Shown: one piece after another, positions 27,233 through 34,375 of the stretch
Position numbering within the stretch: the first letter of the stretch is position 1
How the letters are laid out: each line of letters begins with the position of its first letter
DNA from: Xenococcaceae cyanobacterium MO_167.B27
GTDB lineage: Bacteria > Cyanobacteriota > Cyanobacteriia > Cyanobacteriales > Xenococcaceae
Direction: 5' to 3'
DNA length: 34,941 nucleotides
Assembly (NCBI GenBank): GCA_030065935.1
Contig: JASJCP010000092.1
Location: 1 to 34,941, forward strand
The notes under the pieces: model-generated
Databases searched by the model: none
The model's input: the letters and a program-made list of their open reading frames with translations, nothing else
What the model was told of the DNA's origin: nothing
Position numbers and translations under genes: made by a program

Positions 27233-28007
27233 AATTTAACTAAAACCCAACTATCTGTATATAAAAACATTAAGATTAGAAACATACACCTAAAATTTGG
27301 CAAAGTTTCCATATATTTGTAGATTATTATGGTTCAAAAACTATTAATAATCAATTCGAAAAAATACGTAAATATTTTATAAAGTATATGTGAACATATC
27401 CTCATGGATATGAGTTGGAAAAACTGTAAATATAAACTTGTTTTAATCTTAAATATTTCATCAATAATTAAACATAATATCCCATCTTATTTCCATATTA
27501 TGTAATATTTTGAACAATAGTAATTTAGATTAAATTGCCTGGTTTATCCTGCTAATTTAAAAATTACTTTTCTACGAATTAAACAGGGATATTATTTAAG
27601 TAATCCCCTATAAATAATAGATATTCAGATAACTTAAACACTATTATCTTGAAAAGATAATAGCCATTTGTCCTAGTAAATAGTTTGATTTCTGTAAATC
27701 TTCAATAGTTTAACAAAACTAAGACAAACTTTAGGTAATTACACTGACAAATAATACCAAATCCGATTATCAAAAGACACTTATAGCTGACAGGTTAAAA
27801 CCTGATGCTATACAAGTAAAGTCTCAGACTATAAGGATGAGAATACTATGTAAACAGGATTTGGTATAACATATTATTCAGGAAAAAAATAGAAAAAATA
27901 GCTGATAATTACGCAACTTTTTTCAGCTAAATTAAGGTTGATAGAAAATTTAATAAAATAATAAATACCATGAAACTTAGAAATTTATCCAGAGTTTTTA
28001 CTTGCCG
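27233..28007. other. gene-free AT-rich region with one inverted-repeat element
   Basis: No supported gene lies in these 775 bp. The right part carries a 114-bp inverted-repeat element (27754-27867). The rest is very AT-rich with no tRNA, riboswitch or convincing terminator. It contains the promoter side of the RTX protease gene. Confidence 0.5.
27754..27867. mobile_element. family-D inverted-repeat element (MITE-like)
   Basis: ATACCAAATCC at the left and GGATTTGGTAT at the right are perfect 11-bp terminal inverted repeats; weaker similarity continues inward. The element is 114 bp and has no coding capacity. TA lies near both borders, but a clear target duplication cannot be fixed. Confidence 0.55.
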
Positions 28008-28138
28008 TCAATCACGCTGTAAATTCTTAAGATAACCATAAAAAGGATGATTCCCTAGCCATTCATCAACTTCTTTTTTTAAATTATTTGTTTTATTACT
28101 ATCAGGATTATAGATAACAATTCCATATTCTTCATAAC

Positions 28139-28329
28139 TTAACGGGACTTAGACAAAAACACAGGTTCAAAAAGGGGTGAAAGCCTTATATATCAATAGT
28201 TTTACATCAAAATAGCTAGATCCTTAATATAGCTGGGTTTCAGCTGATTTTACATCGAAGATGTAAAATCAGCGTCTGGCAAGGCTTTCACCCCTTTTTG
28301 ATGGGAAAAAATTGTCTAAGTCCCGTTAA
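28139..28329. mobile_element. family-B MITE-like element flanked by TTAA
   Basis: Both ends read TTAACGGGACTTAGACAA inward. After a variable nine bases the inverted repeat continues as TCAAAAAGGGGTGAAAGCCTT. Inside is a perfect 14-bp hairpin (28243-28273, loop GAA). TTAA at 28139-28142 and 28326-28329 may be a 4-bp target duplication, or TA if the outer bases belong to the ends. There is no coding capacity. Deletion of the body with one TTAA restores the host gene's frame. Confidence 0.85.
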
Positions 28330-29078
28330 CCATTCATTTTCTGGGATGATTGTATATGTTTGCTTATCAGTATTTCTTCTTTTATAATCCTCTAAAATTA
28401 TTCTGTCTGATATATATCCATCGATATCTTCATGAGATAAACTTTTAAAAAGTTTATTAATTTTATCCAACTTTTTAATATTCAATGAAGGATATATATT
28501 ATTAATAATATTTTGGGTAGTAGTGTATTCAAGAACTCCTAACTTTATATTTTGAAAAAAAGTATCACTGTTTATTGTAAATACTGATATATCTTGATTT
28601 TCATATGTTCCATATTTTCCAGTTTTTAGATTATCTATAGCTTTAGAATTAATTAAGATAGATGATCCAGTGTCAAAGAATGGCTTAGAAAATTCTCCAA
28701 TTCCTTCTAACTTTTGACTTCTGTTAGGTGTGATAGTATTTGGACCACAATCAATAGCTAATTTTTTAGGTAATTTATTCTCGTATTTATCTGTTTGTTT
28801 AAAACGGTCAATAGGATTGATAATTATAGAGTTAAACCTGTATTTTTTTTCTTCTTGTAAGTATTTCTCTAGCTCTGTACAATAGCCTTTAAACAAACCA
28901 GTGTCTTTAGAAGAAATTGGATAAGCATCTTCTACATATCCAAAATAAAAATCGAATTCTTCAGTTGAAGTAGGAGAAGCATCAATATTTATCAATAGAG
29001 AAAAAAATACGCTGATTAATATACTAATAAATGAATATATAATTTTTCTTTTTTGTAAAATACTTTCAACCCAATCTT

Positions 29079-29229
29079 GTAAAAATGCAGGGCTATTTCA
29101 TTCTGACTATAATCAACCAAGAAATGAATTTCTTGGCTTAAAGCCCAAGTCCGTTTAAACGGACTTAATATTCTTAGACAGAGAATTTATTCTCTGGCTT
29201 TTGAGAATGAAATAGCCCTGGTAAAAATG
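29079..29229. mobile_element. family-A MITE-like element with 9-bp target duplication
   Basis: The body at 29088-29220 (133 bp) begins CAGGGCTATTTCATTCT and ends with the exact inverse. GTAAAAATG directly flanks both ends (29079-29087, 29221-29229). Inside are three hairpins: CCAAGAAA/TTTCTTGG at 29117-29136, the perfect palindrome AAGTCCGTTTAAACGGACTT at 29147-29166, and CAGAGAA/TTCTCTG at 29179-29196. There is no open frame. A 9-bp duplication fits transposases such as those of the IS4 group, though the parent is not in the window. Confidence 0.88.
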
Positions 29230-29658
29230 CAGTGTGGATAAAATTTACAATTAATCCCAAAAGTAAACTATTAATTACTACTGTTAGTATTATTTTTAAT
29301 ATTAAGTGCATAATTTATTGAGCAATTAAGTACAGTTTATTTAAAGATTAGCGAATAGATGCAATTTGATCAATATATATCAAGTGTAGTGACATTAAAA
29401 ATCAATAAACTGACTGCTACCAGCATCAGGACTTATATGGAGATATCTTTCAGTAGTGGTCACACTAGCATGACCTAATGATTGCTGTAACAGTCTCAAA
29501 TTACAACCAGCTTCTAGACTATGACTAGCATGGGAATGCCTTAACCAGTGAGATGATGTTCTCTCATCAATACCAGCCCGTTTACAAGCTCTCTTAATCA
29601 TCCTGTGAACTACAGATCGGCACAGTTTCTTTAATGTGAGAGTCAGGTTTGGGGTCAA

Positions 29659-29930
29659 GCCGTCTATCCAGAGTTCACCTCCCTATAATCCCTCCTACAA
29701 GGAGGGACACGATTGTATCTCCCCACCTCCCTAAATCCCTCCTTTCAGGAGGGACTCAGTTGTATCTCCCCACCTCCCTAAATCCCTCCTTTCAGGAGGG
29801 ACTCAGTTGTATCTCCCCTCGTAGGGGAGATTATAGAGGGTTGGGAGATTATAGAGGGGTGGGAGATGATAGAGGGGTGAAAAGGAAGATAGACGGCAAA
29901 AGTAAGCATACTCCAATAATACCTAGTAAT
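29659..29930. repeat. 47-bp tandem repeats inside the integrase pseudogene
   Basis: A 47-bp unit beginning TTGTATCTCCCCACCTCCC is present twice without change (29714-29760, 29761-29807), with diverged partial units on both sides. Each unit contains the hairpin TCCCTCC-TTTCA-GGAGGGA. The block is bordered by GCCGTCTATC (about 29660) and GATAGACGGC (about 29889), a 10-bp inverted pair that may mark an inserted element. Confidence 0.7.
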
Positions 29931-30125
29931 GCTAGTGCGCTTGGCTTACGTCTGCATAAGTTTACCCAACTTTAAGTAGATTTTTTATTGCGCTCCATCT
30001 TGTTTTCATTACGAGAGACAAAACAATATTGATTGACTCGGTTAAACTTCTCAAATTCCTTTAACTAATGCCACAACTTAGGGGGAATAAGCACAACCCT
30101 AGTTTTACTGCCTTTACCAAAGACA

Positions 30126-30353
30126 GTTCATTTACTGACGGGGTGACAAGCAACCTATAAGTTAGGCAGGGCGGGCTTTCTGGTATTGCGATCGCTAGAT
30201 GATTTGAGCAATATTTTGCTCAAAATCATCTTTAAATCCTAATTCCTCGTTATGAAATAAAGATAAATGAATTTATCTTTTCAGCAGGTTATCGTGTAAA
30301 AAGCTCGCCCTGCCGTACCTTTGACTGTGTTGTCACCCCGTCAGGTTCATTTA
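30126..30353. mobile_element. family-C MITE-like element with 9-bp target duplication
   Basis: The body at 30135-30344 (210 bp) has ends CTGACGGGGTGACAA and its exact inverse. GTTCATTTA flanks both ends directly (30126-30134, 30345-30353). Inward are a second inverted pair (GGCAGGGCGGGCTTT / AAAGCTCGCCCTGCC) and two hairpins (GATGATTTGAGCAA.., AAGATAAA-TGAA-TTTATCTT). There is no open frame. It is inserted in the integrase pseudogene, and removal rejoins the integrase frame across DGGK. Confidence 0.87.
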
Positions 30354-30517
30354 CCTCCGTCTAAGTGAGGTCTTAAATCATTCCAAGTTAAAACAATAAC
30401 CTCACTGATCCTCAACCCACAGCCATACATGAGGGATAATATTACTTTTGCTGCTACTACATCTCTTGGAAGAACTGTACTACAATACTGACATTTTTAT
30501 TCCTCATCCTTCTCTCC

Positions 30518-31366
30518 TCATCCGTCATCCCTCATCCTTTTGTTGACTTTAGCAAGATCAAAAGCGGAAAGATAGGAAACAGTGAGAGATTCATTGCTAT
30601 GCTTTTCTAGAGTTTTCTTTAATTCTGAAAATAATAGCTCTCTTTTAGATGATGGTAATTCTAGATAAGGAGAGAATGTCTGTAACAGCAAAAGATAATC
30701 ATCTATTGTGTAAGTTACCTCTTGTAAAAAATGTTCTGATTGTAAATCACAAAAGTATTGTGAATCTGTGATTTTATATCCTAAATTTTGCAAGATATTT
30801 TCTTGGTCTTGAGGAGTTTCGTAACGGGATAAATGAGGTGCGTGCAATTGATAAACTTTATCTAGTTCTTGATAGATTTCGTAACTAGGATTAGGAGACA
30901 TATTCCACAGTACAATTAAATTTCCTCCTGTTTTTAAAGCTTGTGCTGATTTTGGATAAGAAACTTCAGGGGGTAGCCAATGCCAAGCGTTAGCAGCTAA
31001 AACTGCATCAAATTTGCCTGTTTGTAATTCCCACTCTTCCAAGGAAGTATTGTTAATAGTTACACCAGGATAAGAGAGACAATTTTTTTTAGCTAATTGA
31101 GACGCTTCAAAACTTGGTTCTAAACACACCATAGATAAGCCTACAGGAGCAAAGCCTCTAGTAGCTTGACCACTACCACAACCAATTTCTAAGATAGTGG
31201 AATCTGATGATAATTGAGCCAACTCAACTACACGATTAATTAGTTCTTGAGGGTATAAAGGTCTAGCTTTGTTGTAATTTTCTGCAACATTAGAATACCA
31301 ATTTTTCCGTTGTTCTAAATCTCTGGAGTACCAGTATTCAAGTTTTATTGGTTCTGAATTAGACAT
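30518..31366 (-). CDS. class I SAM-dependent methyltransferase
   Basis: In this 282-residue protein motif I is ILEIGCGSGQATRGFA and the acidic end of strand 2 is VCLEPS. AAN-AWHWLPPE fits motif IV, followed by GGNLIVLWN. This is the Methyltransf_11/25 type, which moves a methyl group from S-adenosylmethionine to an unknown small molecule or protein. The start codon is two bases after the stop of the flavoprotein gene, so the two are probably translated from one mRNA. The last residues (KRMRDDG) are encoded by GGATGAG/GGATGAC heptads, so a tandem repeat has reached into the gene's end. Confidence 0.9.
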   Translation of the reverse strand: MSNSEPIKLEYWYSRDLEQRKNWYSNVAENYNKARPLYPQELINRVVELAQLSSDSTILEIGCGSGQATRGFAPVGLSMVCLEPSFEASQLAKKNCLSYPGVTINNTSLEEWELQTGKFDAVLAANAWHWLPPEVSYPKSAQALKTGGNLIVLWNMSPNPSYEIYQELDKVYQLHAPHLSRYETPQDQENILQNLGYKITDSQYFCDLQSEHFLQEVTYTIDDYLLLLQTFSPYLELPSSKRELLFSELKKTLEKHSNESLTVSYLSAFDLAKVNKRMRDDG

Positions 31367-31368
31367 GA

Positions 31369-32610
31369 TTATCTTATTTCCAAAGAATTAGCGATCGCCT
31401 TAGCAATTTCTTTCTTACCAACGGCTTTTATTTCCCGATAATTTTTAGTTACTAAATAAGCTACTTGCTCTCCTTTTTCTCCTGTTTCTTCCCCTCGATT
31501 TGCTACTACCATCTGATAACCTTGTTGTAATCTAGTATTAGCTATAGCCATCAATTGTTCATGGTTGATATTTTCTTGATACTTAAAAGTCACCATGTAT
31601 AGATCGGGAAATTTATCTCTAACCTCCGCAATAACTTTAGCAGTAGGAACAAGATTAATAGTTTGTAATGTACCACCACTGGGGATTTTTCCAGAAAAAA
31701 CCTTATCTGGTTTGTAATCAGCTACCGCAGCCGAAAAGATACCATATTTATAGTTGCTGGTGGATAATTCTGCTATTACCGTCGTTTTATATTCGCTGTA
31801 AGTTTGAATAACATGATGAGGAAGATACTCAGGAGCAGTATAACCCCCTTGTCCACAAATTAGTTTAACTTCTGCTCCTCTCAGATACAATTCTTCTGCA
31901 ATATATCCTCCTAACCTGCCTGTAAAACGATTAGTGATACGACGCACATTGTCAATGGGTACAGGAGTTGTACCACCAGTAACTAGAATCGGAATATCTT
32001 TTAAAGAAGACTGAGTCACACTTCTGGCTACTTCTGCTACGATAGTTGATTCAGGAGGCAGTAAGTTTTTACCATAATCTACAGTCGGGGGAATAATTTT
32101 TACTCCCATTGTTTGTAACTTGTGTAAAGATGCAGTCAAAATAGAATTGTGTAAGCTACCGTGCATTGTAGGAGCAATTAACACCTGAGTGTTACCCCTT
32201 TCCATCCTTCCTAAAGCAGAAGCTACAGCAGAAGTAACTACACCATCTGCGATACCGCAACTGATTTTATTAATAGTGTTGTAAGTAGCAGGAGCAACTA
32301 CATAAGCCGAAAAAGGGTGTTCATCACTAAGATGTTCTGCTGCTGAAGTAAGCTTAGTAACAACAGGATTAGTAGTACTCCATTCCAATGCTTCAATGGT
32401 AGTGTAACGGAGAGCTTCAGGGGAAGCAAAAGCTACTACATCCCCACCCTGACGACGCAGACTACGAGCAATTAAGGGAGCTTTCATTGCTGCAATGCTA
32501 CCAGTTATTAACAGTGCGACGCGCTTTCCTTCTAGATGAGTACCTTCATTAGCTACTTGACGATCTGCAATTTCCGACTCTGGTGGTGTAGTAAAATCCC
32601 AATGTTTCAT
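31369..32610 (-). CDS. CoaBC-like flavoprotein, atypical decarboxylase site
   Basis: The 413-residue protein has two parts, as in CoaBC (Dfp). Residues about 28-195 form a flavoprotein domain with LLITGSIAAMKAP and VVAPATYNTINKI, and a histidine (His93) placed as the catalytic His of phosphopantothenoylcysteine decarboxylase. The PAMN motif is PTMH (147-150), and the loop with the catalytic Cys (xCGDxGxGRM) is replaced by PPTVDYGKNLLPPE. Residues about 205-413 form a CoaB-like ligase domain with VTGGTTPVPIDNVRRITNRFTGRLG and FSAAVADYKP. A standard CoA-synthesis role is therefore doubtful for the first half. It is the first gene of a pair with the methyltransferase. Confidence 0.85.
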   Translation of the reverse strand: MKHWDFTTPPESEIADRQVANEGTHLEGKRVALLITGSIAAMKAPLIARSLRRQGGDVVAFASPEALRYTTIEALEWSTTNPVVTKLTSAAEHLSDEHPFSAYVVAPATYNTINKISCGIADGVVTSAVASALGRMERGNTQVLIAPTMHGSLHNSILTASLHKLQTMGVKIIPPTVDYGKNLLPPESTIVAEVARSVTQSSLKDIPILVTGGTTPVPIDNVRRITNRFTGRLGGYIAEELYLRGAEVKLICGQGGYTAPEYLPHHVIQTYSEYKTTVIAELSTSNYKYGIFSAAVADYKPDKVFSGKIPSGGTLQTINLVPTAKVIAEVRDKFPDLYMVTFKYQENINHEQLMAIANTRLQQGYQMVVANRGEETGEKGEQVAYLVTKNYREIKAVGKKEIAKAIANSLEIR

Positions 32611-32755
32611 AGTATTGATTGTACGCGATCGCTAATATCTAAGGTTAATTGTCAAAAATGGCTGCATTTTATACCTATTTCTTACACTTTTAACAAGGTA
32701 GTAAAATCTTGATTAAAAAATCAGATGATAGCCTGGTTGGGGTTGTGTTTAGATA

Positions 32756-32947
32756 ATGGAAGAGGAATATTTTGTACTTCCTTCATCTGAGTCAGACACA
32801 AAGATGGAGCAAGATTCAAATAATATTGAAAATATAGAACAATTAGCAACTAAATTACCTCAAAAAATTAAGCCATATCAAGAAAAATTTATTGAGGAAA
32901 AGTCTTATAAAGCAGGGCTATTTCATTCTAAATTTATATCAAGCTAG
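32756..32947 (+). CDS. hypothetical small protein, possibly truncated by a repeat
   Basis: This 63-codon frame has an ATG start. The product is acidic and polar at the start (MEEEYFVLPSSESDTKMEQD) and predicted helical in the middle. The last dozen residues (AGLFHSKFISS) are encoded by a family-A end sequence, so the natural C-terminus may have been lost. No family is recognised and no Shine-Dalgarno sequence is seen. Its stop overlaps the end of the convergent membrane-protein gene. Confidence 0.4.
   Translation: MEEEYFVLPSSESDTKMEQDSNNIENIEQLATKLPQKIKPYQEKFIEEKSYKAGLFHSKFISS
32913..32929 (+). repeat. solitary family-A terminal repeat
   Basis: CAGGGCTATTTCATTCT is identical to the end of the element at 29088. 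No inverse partner or target duplication lies nearby, so it is a half-copy left by deletion. It sits where two convergent frames meet. Confidence 0.75.
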
Positions 32948-34157
32948 AGCTTAAACCAAAAGCAGTAACCAAAAATACAGTCCATAGAAATAGACGTATA
33001 GACCACCAATTTTTTACAATCCGTAGCAATGGACGGATCAGCCTAATTTTTCGGTTATTTTTTTCTTTCTTATTTTTCTGCTGTAACAAAGCAATAGATT
33101 GCTGGAGTTTTATAAAAGTTATTGATTCAACAACCACAACCAAAAATAATCCCGTATAAACTGGAATAGTTAGTGATGGGTGTTGATAAGTAATTTGATT
33201 ATCTGGAATGAAGATACTAATAGGGGCAAAAGGTATAACCTCAAAATTGGGTGGCACATAATGATAGGATAAAGCGCATACAAATAAAGTTCCAAATACA
33301 GAAAACAATCCAATCAATAAAAGATAAAAATTTCTCTCAAATTGAGCTTTAATCTGATTATTAATGTGATCTCGATTAGAAGACCAAGTAGCATAAAGAT
33401 AAAGTAAATACAAAATTATAGTTATCCAATAACGATTGACCGAACTAATCATTAAATATTGTGTACTTGAATGGAATCCGGATGAGATTCTCAAAAATGT
33501 TTCCCAGCTAATAAACCCGTATTGTTTAACAAGTGGTTCGATAACTTCACTAATCCAAGTTCCTAACTGATTTGTAATAATTCTACCAGTTCTTGTTTGC
33601 ATATCAATTGTAAGTGCAATAATTGTACTTATTGCAAGTATCAAAGATGTAGCGGGAGATTTAATAGCCTTGTCTATTTGCTGAATAGGTTGAATATGGG
33701 ATTGAATTTGTTTGGTGTTTTGCTCTTTATTTTCTTTGACTAACAAAACATCTCTACCTAAAAATACATTGACAAAAAAGCCAAGAAACAAGACTCCTAC
33801 TAAAGAATACTTTAATTGAAACCAAGAAATTTCTTGTTGAATTTCAGCCTCAATTTCTTGATTAGCTTTCTTAAGTTGTTCGAGAATTATTTGACCAGGA
33901 ACACTATCTTTTTGTAAGGATTCTAGCTGGGGGTTTTTAGTGTTGTTTTCACAGTTATACTGGTTGTTTCTTATGCCTTCTACTGAAATATAAACAGGAT
34001 TCAAACATAGATTCTTATTAAGACGCATTGGAGAACTTACAAAAATCAAAAGCAATAAAATACTAATGATAAAAATATGTCCAAGCTTAGATATAAATTC
34101 ATTTAGTGAAAGACTTGGATTGGGTTGTATAATTGGTTCTTGATTTTCGTTATTCAT
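32934..34157 (-). CDS. multi-spanning membrane protein, function unknown
   Basis: From ATG 34157 (MNNENQEP) the product has about 407 residues; a longer frame to 34214 uses a less likely start. It has about seven hydrophobic segments: HIFIISILLLLIFVSS; YSLVGVLFLGFFVNVFLG; SLILAISTIIALTI; WITIILYLLYLYATW; LLLIGLFSVFGTLFVCALSY; YTGLFLVVVVESITF; LFLWTVFLVTAFGL. A Gln/Lys/Glu-rich helical stretch (about LEQLKKANQEIEAEIQQEIS) lies between the first two and could be a coiled coil. A Lys/Arg-rich loop (KNKKEKNNRKIR) precedes the last helix. I recognise no family. It stands alone, convergent with the small 32756 frame. Confidence 0.7.
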   Translation of the reverse strand: MNNENQEPIIQPNPSLSLNEFISKLGHIFIISILLLLIFVSSPMRLNKNLCLNPVYISVEGIRNNQYNCENNTKNPQLESLQKDSVPGQIILEQLKKANQEIEAEIQQEISWFQLKYSLVGVLFLGFFVNVFLGRDVLLVKENKEQNTKQIQSHIQPIQQIDKAIKSPATSLILAISTIIALTIDMQTRTGRIITNQLGTWISEVIEPLVKQYGFISWETFLRISSGFHSSTQYLMISSVNRYWITIILYLLYLYATWSSNRDHINNQIKAQFERNFYLLLIGLFSVFGTLFVCALSYHYVPPNFEVIPFAPISIFIPDNQITYQHPSLTIPVYTGLFLVVVVESITFIKLQQSIALLQQKNKKEKNNRKIRLIRPLLRIVKNWWSIRLFLWTVFLVTAFGLSSSLI

Positions 34158-34339
34158 TGACAATTCATGGTCTTCCTTTTCTAATAAAGCTATCAGATTT
34201 AAGACGATAAGCAATGATAGATTTACAAATTTTTATTAGCTCATGCTTATGCCTCAGCCAATAATTCCAGTTCGTAAGGATTCCACAAACAGCCCTATTA
34301 CCATCGGAACTTCTAGGCAAGAGTTAACAATTTAAACTA

Positions 34340-34375
34340 CAGGGCTATTTCATTCTAAATAATGAAATAGCCCTG
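34340..34375. mobile_element. minimal family-A element (hairpin)
   Basis: CAGGGCTATTTCATT, loop CTAAAT, AATGAAATAGCCCTG form a perfect 15-bp hairpin that joins two family-A ends with almost nothing between. No target duplication is seen in the flanks. It looks like an internal-deletion derivative of the 133-bp or 274-bp copies. Confidence 0.75.

Larger units (their letters stand above)
28008..29311 (-). pseudogene. substrate-binding (SBP family 3-like) membrane protein gene broken by two elements
   Basis: The ATG is at 29311. The first 30 codons encode MHLILKIILTVV..FIHTAFL, then a 133-bp element interrupts. The frame resumes at 29078 with QDWVESILQKRK, a second hydrophobic helix (SFISILISVFFSLLINI) and a soluble domain. 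A second element at 28326 adds the tail TGLRQFFPIKKG and a stop. Beyond it the frame resumes with SYEEYGIVIYNP..EVDEWL and stops at 28008-28010. Removing both elements with one target copy each gives one frame of about 324 codons. The soluble part resembles periplasmic amino-acid-type binding proteins (RIILEDYK, EEYGIVI..DEWL near the end). The current 235-codon frame (28288-28995) is only a fragment. Confidence 0.8.
29395..30497 (-). pseudogene. tyrosine recombinase/integrase, decayed and interrupted
   Basis: The N-terminal-side remnant at about 30354-30497 reads VILSLMYGCGLRISEVIVLTW, which contains the first catalytic Arg. The next part, at about 30010-30125, reads TVFGKGSKTRVVLIPPKLW. The C-terminal part is the open frame 29395-29658, with HWLRHSHASH (HxxR) and LGHASVTTTERYLH, holding the second His and the nucleophile Tyr. 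Stops occur in frame (GGK-stop-T, LWH-stop-LKE), a 210-bp element sits at 30135-30344, and repeats fill 29659-29930. The N-terminal DNA-binding domain is missing. It cannot make an active enzyme. It may be the relic of an integrated element; no attachment site is recognised. Confidence 0.8.

Noticed and set aside
29659-29930. CRISPR array
   Set aside because: The 47-bp units are contiguous without unique spacers and contain a tandem repeat, so this is not a repeat-spacer structure.
29649-29975. 108-codon plus-strand frame
   Set aside because: It is composed of the 47-bp repeats and the integrase relic read on the wrong strand.
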